The notes: generated by a model from the sequence alone, not told the origin. A stretch of 64,000 nt of DNA from Elioraea tepida (GCF_019203965.1 NZ_CP076448.1:1379001-1443000), one strand, 5' to 3'; positions 1-8,963 are shown, counted from the first letter of the stretch. A program made the numbers and translations.

Positions 1-428
1 GCCCGCATCGGCGCGAGGCAGAGCGGGAACAGGACGCCCGCGAGCATGGCGTTGGCAAGCGGTGCGGGGATCGACGCGACCGCCCGGCCGAACGGCCGGA
101 CGAGGCCGGCGGCGACCACCGCGAGCCCTGAGGCGACGAAGGCGCCGACGGCTGATGCGAACCCGCCCTCCGGCACGCCCGAGGAGACAAGCAGAGCCGC
201 GCCCGGCGTGGACCAGGCAACCGAGACCGGAAGCCGAAGCGCCACCGACAGCGCGATGCCGCAGAGGCCCATCGCGGCGCAGAGAACCGCAAGGCCTGAG
301 GCCGCCTGCCTCGCGTCCGCCCCGCAGGCGGCGAGCCCCTGAAGCACCACCGCGAAGCTCGAGGCGAAGCCGACGAGGCCCGCGAGCAGCCCGGCCGAAG
401 CCGCCTGGAGCGAAGCGCCCCTCAGCAC
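1..428 (-). CDS. BenE family benzoate/H+ symporter-like protein, C-terminal part cut off by the window
   Basis: Reading the minus strand from a GTG at 428 gives an open frame of about 142 residues that runs off the left edge. It is strongly hydrophobic with several membrane segments and contains the BenE-family signature SVAWSTPGAALL around residues 67-78. BenE proteins are inner-membrane proton symporters for benzoate or related aromatic acids, usually about 390 residues, so only the first third is visible. The GTG lies 20 bases after the glutathione S-transferase stop on the same strand, so the two may be co-transcribed. No strong ribosome-binding site is visible, and the start is inferred because no ATG precedes it in frame. 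The substrate is not shown by the sequence. Confidence 0.7.
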   Translation of the reverse strand, partial: MLRGASLQAASAGLLAGLVGFASSFAVVLQGLAACGADARQAASGLAVLCAAMGLCGIALSVALRLPVSVAWSTPGAALLVSSGVPEGGFASAVGAFVASGLAVVAAGLVRPFGRAVASIPAPLANAMLAGVLFPLCLAPMR

Positions 429-447
429 GCGCCCGGCGAGCGGTGCG

Positions 448-1074
448 TCACGCGGCCTCGCGCATCTCCCGCGCGCGCCGCGCCGCCGGCCGCTCGAGGC
501 AGGTGTCGAGCCAGCGCTTCACCTTCGGGAACGGGCCGAAATCCCAGCCGTTGAACCAGGCGGTGTAGGCGACCGAGGCGACATTGAGGTCGGCGATCGT
601 GAAGCCCTGCCCGAGCAGATAGGGCCCGCCCGAGCCCAGCACCGTCTCGAGCACGCCGTAGGGCTTCTTCATCCCCTCCGCCCCGGCTGCGGCGAGAGCC
701 GGGTCGCGCTGTTCGGGCGGGCGGACGAAGCTGTTGTAGGCCCACTGCATCTGGATCGGTTCGAGCTCGGTCGCGGTCCAGAGCGTCCACATGAAGGCGC
801 GCCCCTCATCCTCGACCGTCGCGGGCCAGAGGCCCTCGCCATACTTGCGCGCGATATAGAGGTTGATCGCGAGGCTCTCCCACAGCACGAGCGCCCCGTC
901 CTTGAGCGCCGGGATCTTGGCGTTCGGATTGAGGGCGATGAAGGCCTCCGACTTCACGCCGGTGACGAAATCGGTCGGCTCGAGAACGTAGTCGAGCCTC
1001 ACCTCCTCCGCCGCCCAAAGGTTCCGGAAGGCGCGCGAGCGGGGAATGCCGTAGATCGTCACGGGTGCCGCCAT
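448..1074 (-). CDS. Glutathione S-transferase family protein
   Basis: A 208-residue protein of usual GST length. The N-terminal thioredoxin-like half (about 1-82) has VTIYGIPRSRAFR at the start and the glutathione-site pattern KIPALKDG followed by WESLAINLYIARKYG. The C-terminal half is the helical domain. GSTs conjugate glutathione to electrophiles or act in related thiol chemistry in the cytoplasm. The ATG at 1074 was chosen over upstream in-frame starts because GGAGGAGA precedes it at good spacing and the product then begins exactly at the thioredoxin fold. The upstream frame would also run into the palindromic element at 1109-1205. The substrate is unknown, and the downstream BenE-like gene may be linked. 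Confidence 0.9.
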   Translation of the reverse strand: MAAPVTIYGIPRSRAFRNLWAAEEVRLDYVLEPTDFVTGVKSEAFIALNPNAKIPALKDGALVLWESLAINLYIARKYGEGLWPATVEDEGRAFMWTLWTATELEPIQMQWAYNSFVRPPEQRDPALAAAGAEGMKKPYGVLETVLGSGGPYLLGQGFTIADLNVASVAYTAWFNGWDFGPFPKVKRWLDTCLERPAARRAREMREAA

Positions 1075-1108
1075 CGGTGTCTCCTCCATCTGATCGGAAG
1101 GCGCGACG

Positions 1109-1205
1109 CTAGAGCGGTTTCCAGATGAGTGGAAACCGCTCTGGCCTTGTCTTGCGAGCATCTTCACGCATACGGCTGTTTCCAGCCGTATGCGATCTGC
1201 TCTAG
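1109..1205. repeat. Composite palindromic intergenic element with CTAGAGC/GCTCTAG ends
   Basis: A 97-bp intergenic unit bounded by CTAGAGC (1109-1115) and its inverse GCTCTAG (1199-1205). Inside are two perfect hairpins: 13-bp arms at 1111-1123 and 1130-1142 with a 6-base loop, and 12-bp arms at 1167-1178 and 1183-1194 with a 4-base loop. The design resembles the dispersed REP/BIME-like elements ending in CTAGAGC that are known in alphaproteobacterial genomes. No second copy was seen in the window. It lies upstream of the GST start and downstream of aceA, so it could also act in transcription termination or mRNA stability. Confidence 0.7.
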
Positions 1206-1305
1206 CAGCGGCGCAGGGCCGGGGTCACGGGGGGGGCGCGCAGGGCGGGCCTGCGGCGGCACGGCCGGGGCGCGGCCATGCGCCGGAACCCGGCGGGAAG
1301 GCGAA

Positions 1306-1334
1306 GGGGGCGGCCCCCCGCGGAGGCCGCCCCC
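1306..1334 (-). terminator. Probable rho-independent-like hairpin after aceA
   Basis: Perfect 10-bp inverted repeat, GGGGGCGGCC at 1306-1315 and GGCCGCCCCC at 1325-1334, with a 9-base loop. It lies about 40 bases past the aceA stop. The stem is very stable, but no clear U-tract follows, which is common in high-GC genomes. Confidence 0.6.
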
Positions 1335-1371
1335 GGCTTGGACGTTTCCTCGACCTCGTTTCGTTACCGCC

Positions 1372-2748
1372 TCATTCCGCCGCGACCGCGTGCAGCGTCG
1401 TGTGGCTCACCTGCCGCGCGCCATGGTCGCCGAAGAACTGCTCGTCCTCCGTCGACCCCTTGAGCGCGGTGGTGGAGGACTGCCCGCCCGTGACCGCGAG
1501 GCTCACCGCATCGAAATAGGAGGTGCCGACCTCGCGCTGGTGGCGTGTGGCGGTGTAGCCCAGAGGCTCGGCATCGAACTCGGCCTGTTGCAGCTCGGCA
1601 TAGGCCGCCATGCCGCGCTCGCGATAGCCGCGGGCGAGCTGGAACATCGCGTAGTTCAGGCTGTGGAACCCGGCGAGAGTGACAAACTGGAACTTGTAGC
1701 CCATCGCGCCGAGCTCGCGCTGGAAGCTCTCGATCTTCTCAGGCGCCAGCTTCTTGCGCCAGTTGAACGAGGGCGAGCAGTTGTAGGCGAGCAGTTTCCC
1801 TGGGAACTCGCGGTGGATGGCTTCCGCGAAGCGCCGCGCCTCCTCGAGATTGGGCTCCGAGGTCTCCCACCAGAGGAGATCGGCATAGGGGGCGTAGGCC
1901 AGGCTGCGCGCGATCGCATACTCCACGCCGAGGCCGGGCTTGATCCGGAAGAAGCCCTCTGCCGTGCGTTCGCCGGTCAGGAACGGCCGGTCGCGCTCGT
2001 CGATGTCCGAGGTCAGAAGCTGCGCCGAGTGGCTGTCGGTCCGGCAAAGCAGAACCGTCGGCACGCCCTCGATGTCGGCGGCCAGGCGCGCGGCGTTGAG
2101 GGTACGGATATGGGTCGAGATCGGAACGAGAACCTTGCCGCCCATGTGGCCGCACTTCTTCTCCGAGGCGAGCTGGTCCTCGAAGTGCACGCCGGCCGCT
2201 CCGGCCTCGATCATCGCCTTCATCAGCTCGAAGGCGTTCAGCGGCCCGCCGAAACCGGCCTCGGCGTCGGCGACGATCGGGGCGAACCAGTGCGTCTCAT
2301 CGCCCTTGCCCTCGAGCCGCGCGATCTGGTCGGCGCGTCGCAGGGCGTTGTTGATCCGCCGCACCACCATCGGCACGGAGTTCACGGGGTAGAGAGACTG
2401 ATCCGGATACATCTCTCCGGCGAGGTTCGCGTCCGCCGCGACCTGCCAGCCAGAGAGATAGATCGCCTTGAGCCCAGCCTTGACCTGCTGGATCGCCTGG
2501 TTGCCCGTGAGCGCCCCGAGCGCCGGCACATAGGGTTCGGTCTTCAGAAGGTGCCACAGCCGGCGCGCGCCCATCTCGGCGAGCGTGTGGCGGATGCGCA
2601 CGCTGCCCGAGAGGCGCTCGACCTCCTCGGGCGTGTAGTCGCGGCGAATGCCGGCGAAGCGCTCGGCGAGCCAGGAGGTCGGCGCGCCGGGGACGGCCTG
2701 CGCCGTGCCGTCCGGGGCATAGCAGCGCGGGTAGTTCATCGTGGACAT
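1372..2748 (-). CDS. aceA: Isocitrate lyase
   Basis: A 458-residue isocitrate lyase, which cleaves isocitrate to succinate and glyoxylate in the glyoxylate bypass and allows growth on acetate and fatty acids. The catalytic loop KKCGHMGGK sits at about residues 196-204, preceded by [10 protein letters not shown] and HFEDQ. The substrate-binding HTLAEMGA and [14 protein letters not shown] segments near the N terminus are typical of the family. Length matches bacterial AceA. The start ATG at 2748 faces a RamB-like regulator gene starting at 2958, the classic arrangement for control of this gene. A strong hairpin follows the stop. No malate synthase gene is in the window. Confidence 0.96.
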   Translation of the reverse strand: MSTMNYPRCYAPDGTAQAVPGAPTSWLAERFAGIRRDYTPEEVERLSGSVRIRHTLAEMGARRLWHLLKTEPYVPALGALTGNQAIQQVKAGLKAIYLSGWQVAADANLAGEMYPDQSLYPVNSVPMVVRRINNALRRADQIARLEGKGDETHWFAPIVADAEAGFGGPLNAFELMKAMIEAGAAGVHFEDQLASEKKCGHMGGKVLVPISTHIRTLNAARLAADIEGVPTVLLCRTDSHSAQLLTSDIDERDRPFLTGERTAEGFFRIKPGLGVEYAIARSLAYAPYADLLWWETSEPNLEEARRFAEAIHREFPGKLLAYNCSPSFNWRKKLAPEKIESFQRELGAMGYKFQFVTLAGFHSLNYAMFQLARGYRERGMAAYAELQQAEFDAEPLGYTATRHQREVGTSYFDAVSLAVTGGQSSTTALKGSTEDEQFFGDHGARQVSHTTLHAVAAE

Positions 2749-2957
2749 GGCGGTTGCTCACTCCTCAACACAGCCCTCGGTTTCCGGGAGGGGCTTGGGT
2801 CAATACTTCACGCTGCACCCGCGAAACGCCAGCGGAGTCGCGCAAGGAAATGAGCAAAGACGTGGGTGGATTTTCGGAAAGCTGCGCGGTATTGTGAAAC
2901 CTGTAAATGACGCGTGGGCCGGGGCGAGTGTCCCCGCCCGTGGTCGGAACCCGCCGC
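2749..2957. promoter_or_regulatory. Divergent promoter region between aceA and the RamB-like regulator
   Basis: A 209-bp divergent intergenic region. Its right half (about 2840-2915) is distinctly more A+T-rich than the surroundings, with AAGGAAATGAGCAAAG and ATTTTCGGAAA, a sensible place for the two promoters and for operator binding by the adjacent regulator. I could not identify a convincing RamB box or unambiguous -35/-10 hexamers. Confidence 0.35.
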
Positions 2958-4358
2958 ATGGCCCGCAAACCGCTGATCGGCCGCACGATCCGACGCCTGC
3001 GCACCGAGCGCGGCATGACCCAGGCAGCGCTCGCCGCCGCCTTGGGGATCTCGGGCTCCTACTTGAACCTGATCGAGCATGACCAGCGGGGCGTCACCGC
3101 GTCTCTGCTTCTGAAGCTCGCCGCGCTGTTCCAGGTCGATCTCGCCGCCTTGGGCGGCGCCGAGGAGCGCCAGCTCGAGGCCTCCCTGCGCGAGGCCTTC
3201 GTCGACCCGCTGCTCGGCGTCGAGAAGGTGCCGGAGGCGGAGGTGGCGGCGCTCGTCGATGCCGCGCCGAACGCCGCCCGCGCCGTGCTCGCGATCTACC
3301 GCGCCTTTCGCGTCGCCCGCGAGGATGCCGCCGGCATCGCCCTTCCCGGCGGCACACGCGTCGTTCTGCCCACCGAGGAGGCGCGGGATGTGTTCCACGC
3401 CAAGCAGAATTTCTTCCCCGGCCTCGAGGCGGCCGCCGAGGCGATCGGCGCCGAAATGGGCATCACGCTCGCGGCCGAGATGAACCACGCGATCGCGGAA
3501 CGGCTCCGACGCAAGCACGGCATGACCGTGGTGGTGCAGACGCAGCCGGAGCTGCGGCGCTACGACGCCGCCTCGCGCACGCTCTCGCTGTCCGACCTGT
3601 TGCCGCGCGAGAGCCGCGGCTTCCAGATGGCCTTCCAGCTGATGCTGATCGAGGCGCGCGACGCGGTGGAGGCGGAGATCGCCGCGATCAGGCCCTCGAG
3701 CGAGGAGGCGGCGGCGCTGATCCGCTTCGGGCTTCTGAACTATGCCGCCGCGGCCCTCCTGATGCCCTACGCCCGCTTCCTCGCCGCGGCACGCGAGCTC
3801 CGCCACGACATGGATGCGGTCGCCGCACGGTTCGGCGTCGGCTTCGAGCAGGCCTGCCACCGGCTCTCGACGCTCTCGCGCGAGGGCGCACGCGGCATCC
3901 CGTTCTTCTTCCTGCGCGCCGATGCTGCCGGCAACGTCACCAAGCGCTTCTCGGCCGCGGGCTTCCCCTTCGCGCGCTATGGCGGCTCCTGCCCGCGCTG
4001 GGTGCCGCACCAGGCCTTCGCCACCCCGGGGCGGGTGCAGGTCCAGGTCGCCCGCCTTCCCGACGGGGCGACCTTCCTCTGTTTCGCCAAGGCGCTCGCC
4101 CGGCCCGCAGGGCCGTGGCCCGAGCCGCCGGAGGTGCATGTAATCGCGATGGGCTGCGACGTGGCGCATGCGGACGAGGTCGCCTACGCGGATGGGCTCG
4201 ACCTCGAGCGGGCGGTGACCGAGATCGGCCTCTCCTGCCGTCTCTGCGAGCGTCCGAACTGCCGAAGCCGCGCCTTCCCCCCCGTCGCGCACCGCCTCGT
4301 GCTCGACCCCGAGGTCAAGGGCGCCTCCGCCTTCAGCTTCGCACCGCCGCGACGCTGA
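2958..4358 (+). CDS. RamB/ScfR-type short-chain acyl-CoA regulator (XRE + IrrE-like)
   Basis: A 466-residue regulator. Residues about 5-62 form an XRE helix-turn-helix (GRTIRRLRTERGMTQAALA, then SGSYLNLIEHDQRG). A central IrrE/DUF955-like region around residues 150-250 lacks the HExxH zinc-protease motif (FQMAFQLMLIE occupies that place). The C-terminal DUF2083-like region has a conserved Cys cluster, CRLCERPNC. This architecture is that of RamB (glyoxylate-cycle control in actinobacteria) and ScfR of alphaproteobacteria, which respond to acyl-CoA status. Its divergent placement from aceA makes aceA the likely target. The ATG at 2958 was chosen because the product starts directly at the HTH. 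Confidence 0.88.
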   Translation: MARKPLIGRTIRRLRTERGMTQAALAAALGISGSYLNLIEHDQRGVTASLLLKLAALFQVDLAALGGAEERQLEASLREAFVDPLLGVEKVPEAEVAALVDAAPNAARAVLAIYRAFRVAREDAAGIALPGGTRVVLPTEEARDVFHAKQNFFPGLEAAAEAIGAEMGITLAAEMNHAIAERLRRKHGMTVVVQTQPELRRYDAASRTLSLSDLLPRESRGFQMAFQLMLIEARDAVEAEIAAIRPSSEEAAALIRFGLLNYAAAALLMPYARFLAAARELRHDMDAVAARFGVGFEQACHRLSTLSREGARGIPFFFLRADAAGNVTKRFSAAGFPFARYGGSCPRWVPHQAFATPGRVQVQVARLPDGATFLCFAKALARPAGPWPEPPEVHVIAMGCDVAHADEVAYADGLDLERAVTEIGLSCRLCERPNCRSRAFPPVAHRLVLDPEVKGASAFSFAPPRR

Positions 4359-4379
4359 CGGCGCAGCGCCAGGTGCGGC

Positions 4380-5300
4380 TCAGGCCGCGAGCGCGAGCGT
4401 CAGCGGCACGGTCAGCGCCGCGAGCACCGTCTGCGCCGTCGTGATCGCCGCCATCAGCGGCGCGTCGCCGCCGAGCTGGCGGGCGAGGATGTAGGAGGAC
4501 GAAGCGGTCGGCATCGCCGCGAACAGGAGCGCGATCTCGGCCGCCATCCCGCCGACGCCGAAGCCCCGGCAGGCAAGCGAGACGCAGACGGGAAGGGCGA
4601 CGAACTTGGCGGCACTCGCCAACGCCGCCGCGCCCGGCCTCGCCCGGAGCGCATGCGGCTGGAACGCCGCGCCGACGCACATCAGCCCGACCGGCAGGCT
4701 CGCCTGGCCGAGAGACCGCCCGGCAGCGACCACCACTCCGGGCAGCGCGAGGCCGAGCGCCTGAAGCGCGCCGCCCGCGGCACAGGCGAGGATCAGCGGG
4801 TTGGTCACGAGCATCCGGAGGGTGCCGAGAACGGTGGGCCGCGCCGTGCCGAAACGCGCGAAGACGAGCACCGACATCACGTTCACCGTCGGCACGATCG
4901 CTGCGGTGGTAAGAGCGGCGAGCGGCACGCCCGGCGCCCCGTGCAGCCCGACCGCGACGGCGAGCGCGATGTAGTTGTTGAACCGGATGCCGCCCTGGAA
5001 CACCGAAGTGAAAGCGGGGCCATCGATCGCGAGCAGGGGCTTCAGCGCCACGAGCCCCGCGCCCACCGCGACGAGCGAGGCGACGATCGCCCCCGCCATC
5101 GCGACGACCGGCACGGCAGCGAAGTCGGCCGTGGCAAGCCCGACCGCGAGGAGGGCGGGCAGAAGCACGAGATAGCAGAGCCGCTCCGCCCCGGCCCAGA
5201 ACGCGTCGCCGAGGCCCGGTACGCGGCGCAGCCCCGCTCCGAGCGCGATCAGGAGCGCCACGGGGACGATGGCGTCGAGCACAACGACGGCGCGGTCCAT
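4380..5300 (-). CDS. AEC (auxin efflux carrier) family transporter
   Basis: A 306-residue integral membrane protein with about ten hydrophobic helices in two five-helix halves, the pattern of AEC carriers such as MleP and YfdV (usual length about 310). Typical family segments are LCYLVLLPALLAVGLA near residues 42-57, FNNYIALAVA near 107-116 and SSSYILARQLGGD near 266-278. Members export or exchange organic acids such as malate or malonate. The gene starts 93 bases after the permease gene at 5394 on the same strand, so it may be the distal gene of the ABC operon or separately expressed. The substrate is not deducible. Confidence 0.85.
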   Translation of the reverse strand: MDRAVVVLDAIVPVALLIALGAGLRRVPGLGDAFWAGAERLCYLVLLPALLAVGLATADFAAVPVVAMAGAIVASLVAVGAGLVALKPLLAIDGPAFTSVFQGGIRFNNYIALAVAVGLHGAPGVPLAALTTAAIVPTVNVMSVLVFARFGTARPTVLGTLRMLVTNPLILACAAGGALQALGLALPGVVVAAGRSLGQASLPVGLMCVGAAFQPHALRARPGAAALASAAKFVALPVCVSLACRGFGVGGMAAEIALLFAAMPTASSSYILARQLGGDAPLMAAITTAQTVLAALTVPLTLALAA

Positions 5301-5393
5301 CGCCTCGGCATAGCGCGGCCTTGGGGCGACGTCACCGCCCCGGGGGCGCGGCCGGGAGCGTCGTGCCCGTCACCTTGCGCCGGCGGCACGCGC

Positions 5394-6323
5394 TCAGGCG
5401 CGCACGTCCATCGCCTGGCGCAGCCCGTCCGAGAGCAGGTTGAAGCAGATCGAGGTGGCGAAGATGCAGAGGCCCGGGAGCATCGCCACCGTCGGGTTGA
5501 CGTAGATCGCGGTGCGCAGCGTGTTCAGCATCAGGCCCCATTCCGGCTCGGGCGGGGTGACACCGAGGCCCAGGAAGGAGAGGCCGGAGGCGAGGATCAT
5601 CGACACCGAGACGAGGCTCGTGGCGTAGACGAAGATCGGCCCGAGAACGTTGCCGAGGATGTGCACGCGGATGATGGTGAGCGCGCCCGCCCCGGAGGCG
5701 CGCGCCGCATCGACGAAGTCAAGCGCGCGCACGCCCGTCGTCACGCTTTCGGCCACACGGATCACGGGCGGAATGAAGACGAGCGTCAGAGAGAGGATCG
5801 CGTTCACCGTTCCTGCCCCGAGCGCGCCGGAGATCGCGACCGCGAGCAGCACCGAGGGGAAGGCGTAGAACACGTCCGTCGTGCGCATGATCAGCATGTT
5901 CACGCCGCCGCCCGCGAAGCCCGCGAGCACGCCAAAGCCCGTGCCGATGACGAAGGCGAGGAACACCGGCGTGATCCCCATGAACCAGGAGAGGCGGCCG
6001 CCGTGCAGAAGCCGCGTCAGCATGTCGCGGCCGAGCTCATCGGTTCCGAGCGGATGGTTCGGCGTGCCGACGGGGCGAAGCCGACGCAGCATGCTTCCCT
6101 GATAGGGGTCGTGCGGCGCGAGCAGCGGCGCGAGAAGGATCGCGGCCAGCATCGCGGCGAGGATCACGGCGCAGGCGATCGTCACCGGATCACGCCGAAG
6201 CCGCTTCCACACGCCCGCCCAGTAGCCCTGGCTCGCGACCGCCGCCTCGCGCGCCTGCAACGCAAGCTCTGCCGCCGCCCCTGCCCCGACCTTCGCGCCA
6301 ACCGCTCCTTCCGCCATCGCCAC
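5394..6323 (-). CDS. Peptide/nickel-type ABC transporter permease (DppC-like)
   Basis: A 309-residue permease of the DppC/OppC family. A cytoplasmic N-terminal tail of about 45 residues is followed by a first membrane helix, the typical periplasmic segment HPLGTDELGRDMLTRLLHG, and a BPD-permease domain of five helices. The ATPase-contact loop is DAARASGAGALTIIRVHILGN and the ending SFLGLGVTPPEPEWG is characteristic. It lies 6 bases after the DppB-like gene and is the third gene of an SBP-permease-permease operon starting at 8963. No ATPase gene lies in this operon, so it must use ATPases encoded elsewhere, possibly the pair at 21.7-23.7 kb. Confidence 0.92.
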   Translation of the reverse strand: MAMAEGAVGAKVGAGAAAELALQAREAAVASQGYWAGVWKRLRRDPVTIACAVILAAMLAAILLAPLLAPHDPYQGSMLRRLRPVGTPNHPLGTDELGRDMLTRLLHGGRLSWFMGITPVFLAFVIGTGFGVLAGFAGGGVNMLIMRTTDVFYAFPSVLLAVAISGALGAGTVNAILSLTLVFIPPVIRVAESVTTGVRALDFVDAARASGAGALTIIRVHILGNVLGPIFVYATSLVSVSMILASGLSFLGLGVTPPEPEWGLMLNTLRTAIYVNPTVAMLPGLCIFATSICFNLLSDGLRQAMDVRA

Positions 6324-6329
6324 CTTCCC

Positions 6330-7283
6330 TCAGGCGCGCCGGATTCGCGGATCAAGCGCCGTCTGCGCGAGATCGACGATCAGGTTCAGCGCGACGAAGA
6401 ACATCGCGAGCACGAGGATCGTCGCCTGCAGAACCGGCAGGTCGCGCTGGAAGATCGCGTTGTTGAGCAGAAGCCCGGTGCCGGGCCAGGAGAACACCGT
6501 CTCGACCAGGATCGAGCCGCCCATCAGGTAGCCGAGCTGAAGCCCCATCACCGCGATCGCGTTCGGCGCGGCGTTCTTCATCACGTGCAGGACGATCCCC
6601 CCCCGGCTCAGCCCCTTGCCGCGAAGGGTCAGGATGAACTCCTGGTTCAGGATTTCGGCCACAAGGCCGCGCACCGTGCGCGTGACGATCCCCATCGGGA
6701 TCACGGACAGCGTGACGGCGGGGAGGATCAGGTGCTGCACATGCTCCCAGTCCCACGCCCAGTCGGAGGAGCCGCCCGGCCCTGCCCCCATGGCCGGAAG
6801 CCAGCCCAGGGTGACGCTGAACAGAACGACGAGAACCATGCCGAGCCAGTAGTGCGGCACGGACACGCCGGTGACGGCGAGCGCGACCGCGATCTTGTCG
6901 ATCGCCGTTCCCTGCAGGCTTCCGGCGAGCGCCCCAAGCACGCAGCCGAGCAGGAAGCCGATCAGGGCCGCCGCGACCGCGAGCCTGAGCGTGTTGACGA
7001 TGGCGACCGAGAGGTCCGACCAGACCGGCCTGCCGGTTGCGAGCGACAGCCCGAAATCGCCGAGCGCGACGCGGCCGAGCCAGATCCCGAACTGGATCGG
7101 CAGAGGCCGATCAAGCCCGTAATCGCGCCGGATCTGGTCGACGAGCTCCTGTGGGGCGTCCGCCGGGACGATGGCGTTGATCGGGTCGCCGGGCGCGATG
7201 TGCACGAGCAGGAAGCAGACGAGCCCGACCGACAGCGCGATCGGGACAGCGTAGAGGACGCGACGGAGGAGATAGGTCAGCAT
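6330..7283 (-). CDS. Peptide/nickel-type ABC transporter permease (DppB-like)
   Basis: A 317-residue DppB/OppB family inner-membrane permease. It starts with MLTYLLRRVLYAVPIALSVG, followed by the conserved HIAPGDPI and DQIRRDYGLDRPLPIQF segments and the loop GDFGLSLATGRPV. The EAA-like ATPase contact region is LRGKGLSRGGIVLHVMKNAAPN, and it ends with LIVDLAQTALDPRIR. It pairs with the DppC-like protein to form the translocation channel for the binding protein at 7347-8963. It starts 63 bases after that gene. Confidence 0.93.
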   Translation of the reverse strand: MLTYLLRRVLYAVPIALSVGLVCFLLVHIAPGDPINAIVPADAPQELVDQIRRDYGLDRPLPIQFGIWLGRVALGDFGLSLATGRPVWSDLSVAIVNTLRLAVAAALIGFLLGCVLGALAGSLQGTAIDKIAVALAVTGVSVPHYWLGMVLVVLFSVTLGWLPAMGAGPGGSSDWAWDWEHVQHLILPAVTLSVIPMGIVTRTVRGLVAEILNQEFILTLRGKGLSRGGIVLHVMKNAAPNAIAVMGLQLGYLMGGSILVETVFSWPGTGLLLNNAIFQRDLPVLQATILVLAMFFVALNLIVDLAQTALDPRIRRA

Positions 7284-7346
7284 CGTGTGCGGCCCCGCAG
7301 GACGCTGTCGCTACGGGGCCGCTCTCCCCTCACCCTCTGCCGCACC

Positions 7347-8963
7347 TCACTGGATGAAGGGGAGCGTCAGGTCGACGAACCAGCTCTGCGGCTGGACGAA
7401 GCCGCGCACCCGCGGGCTCATCGCGCGCGGTGAGACGTCATGCGCGATCCAGATGAACAGCGCCTCGTCCACGCCGGCCGCGTGCAGCCGCGCGAGGGCC
7501 GCGTCGCGCGCCGCCGGGTCGAAGGTCTGGCGCGCCTCGGCCACCATCGCGTCGAAGCGCGGGTCGCTGAAGAAGCCCCAGTTGTTCGAAACCGGCGGCG
7601 CCATCTTGCTGTCCCAGAAGCGCAGCATGGCGAAGAACGGGTCCATCGCCGCGAAGGAGACGTTGATCGCGTGCGCGCCGCGCGCCGAGGCGTCGCGGCA
7701 GCCGCGGCGCCAGTTGGTGAACAGCGCGTTCCACTCGATCACGTCGAACTCGACGTTGACGCCGATCGCCTTGAGGTTCTGCTGCACGAACTCGTTCATC
7801 GGCAAAGGCTGCATCTGCCCCGAGCCGGAGGCGGAGATCTGAACCTTGAGGGTGAGCGGCCGCTGCGGCCCATAGCCGGCTTCGGCGAGAAGGCGCCGCG
7901 CCTCGGCCGGGTCATGCCGGATCTGGAACGAGGGGTTGCCCCACCATGGGTGCCCGGGCTGAACCGTGCCGACCGCCGGAACCATCATCCCGCCGAGCAG
8001 CGTCTTCAGCCCCTCGCGGTCGATGCCGAGATTGATCGCCTTGCGCACGCGCACGTCGGCGAGCGGCGAGCCGTCGACGAAGCAGGGCTGCCACGGCCAG
8101 ACATGCGGCTGGGTGTTGGTCTCGATCCGCATCCCCCGGGCGCGGAGCTGCGGCACGGCATCGGGCGCGGGCGCCTCGATCCAGTCCACCTGGCCCGAGA
8201 GCAGGGCGGCGGTGCGCGCATTCGCCTCCGGAATTGGCAACAGAACGATCCGGTCCGCCTTCGCCTTCTGCCCCCAGTAGGCGTCGTTGCGCACGAACTC
8301 GGCGCGCTCGCGCGGCACGAAGCGCGCCATCCGGAACGGACCGGTTCCGGAAGGATCGGCTGCAAACGCGTTCCACGCGGCTTCCGCGTTCGGCGCGGCG
8401 GCGCGCTTGGCTTCCCAGTGCTTCGGGCTCGCCATGAACAGGTTGGTGAGGTTGAACGGCAGGATACTGTCGGGCTCCGAGGTGAAGAGCGCGACGGTGA
8501 GGTCGTCGATCTTCTCGGCACGCCTGAGCGTCGGCATGCGGGTCGCGGTTACGCCGACCTGGCGCGGGTCGAAATGCGGCGCGTCGCGGTCGAGCACCTT
8601 GCGCACGTTCCACACGACGGCGTCGGCGTTGAAGTCGGAGCCGTCGTGGAACTTCACCCCTGGGCGGAGGCGGAACACCCAGCGAGTCTTGTCGTTGGGA
8701 TCGACCTCCCAGGAGAGGGCGAGGCCGGGGCGAAGCGGGGTCGGGCGGTCGGCGCGCGTGAGGTCCCACTCGACGAGCGCGTTGTAGAGGGGGATGCCGG
8801 TGAAGCGGTTGCCCTCGAAGCCCTGGTCCGGCTGGCCGTGGGTGAGCGGGATGTCGGCCGCCGTCATGCCAATCCGGATCGTGCCCTGGGCGGTTGCCGC
8901 TCCAGGTGCGGCGGCGAGCAGCGCCGCGAGGCTCGCGGCGGCAAGCAAGGAACGCGTGATCAT
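7347..8963 (-). CDS. Peptide/nickel-type ABC transporter substrate-binding protein (SBP family 5)
   Basis: A 538-residue periplasmic binding protein with an N-terminal signal peptide (MITRSLLAAASLAALLAAA, cleavage near AATAQG). It has the family-5 signature region: RWVFRLRPGVKFHDGSDFNADAVVWN near residues 95-120, and later DVRVRKAINLGIDREGL. Such proteins capture peptides, glycosides, nickel or opine-like compounds, and the ligand here is unknown. It is the first gene of the SBP-DppB-DppC operon. A strong sigma-54-type promoter sequence lies at 9053-9067, about 80 bases upstream of the ATG, which suggests induction under nitrogen limitation. Confidence 0.93.
   Translation of the reverse strand: MITRSLLAAASLAALLAAAPGAATAQGTIRIGMTAADIPLTHGQPDQGFEGNRFTGIPLYNALVEWDLTRADRPTPLRPGLALSWEVDPNDKTRWVFRLRPGVKFHDGSDFNADAVVWNVRKVLDRDAPHFDPRQVGVTATRMPTLRRAEKIDDLTVALFTSEPDSILPFNLTNLFMASPKHWEAKRAAAPNAEAAWNAFAADPSGTGPFRMARFVPRERAEFVRNDAYWGQKAKADRIVLLPIPEANARTAALLSGQVDWIEAPAPDAVPQLRARGMRIETNTQPHVWPWQPCFVDGSPLADVRVRKAINLGIDREGLKTLLGGMMVPAVGTVQPGHPWWGNPSFQIRHDPAEARRLLAEAGYGPQRPLTLKVQISASGSGQMQPLPMNEFVQQNLKAIGVNVEFDVIEWNALFTNWRRGCRDASARGAHAINVSFAAMDPFFAMLRFWDSKMAPPVSNNWGFFSDPRFDAMVAEARQTFDPAARDAALARLHAAGVDEALFIWIAHDVSPRAMSPRVRGFVQPQSWFVDLTLPFIQ

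Noticed and set aside
2749-2957. A RamB box between aceA and its regulator
   Set aside because: I saw A+T-rich sequence but no convincing match to the published motif, so no operator is claimed.
4653-7433. Very long open frame on the plus strand opposite the AEC and ABC permease genes
   Set aside because: It is antisense to three well-supported membrane protein genes and its product is a charged, Arg/Asp-rich low-complexity sequence with no recognisable domain, a common artefact of high-GC DNA.
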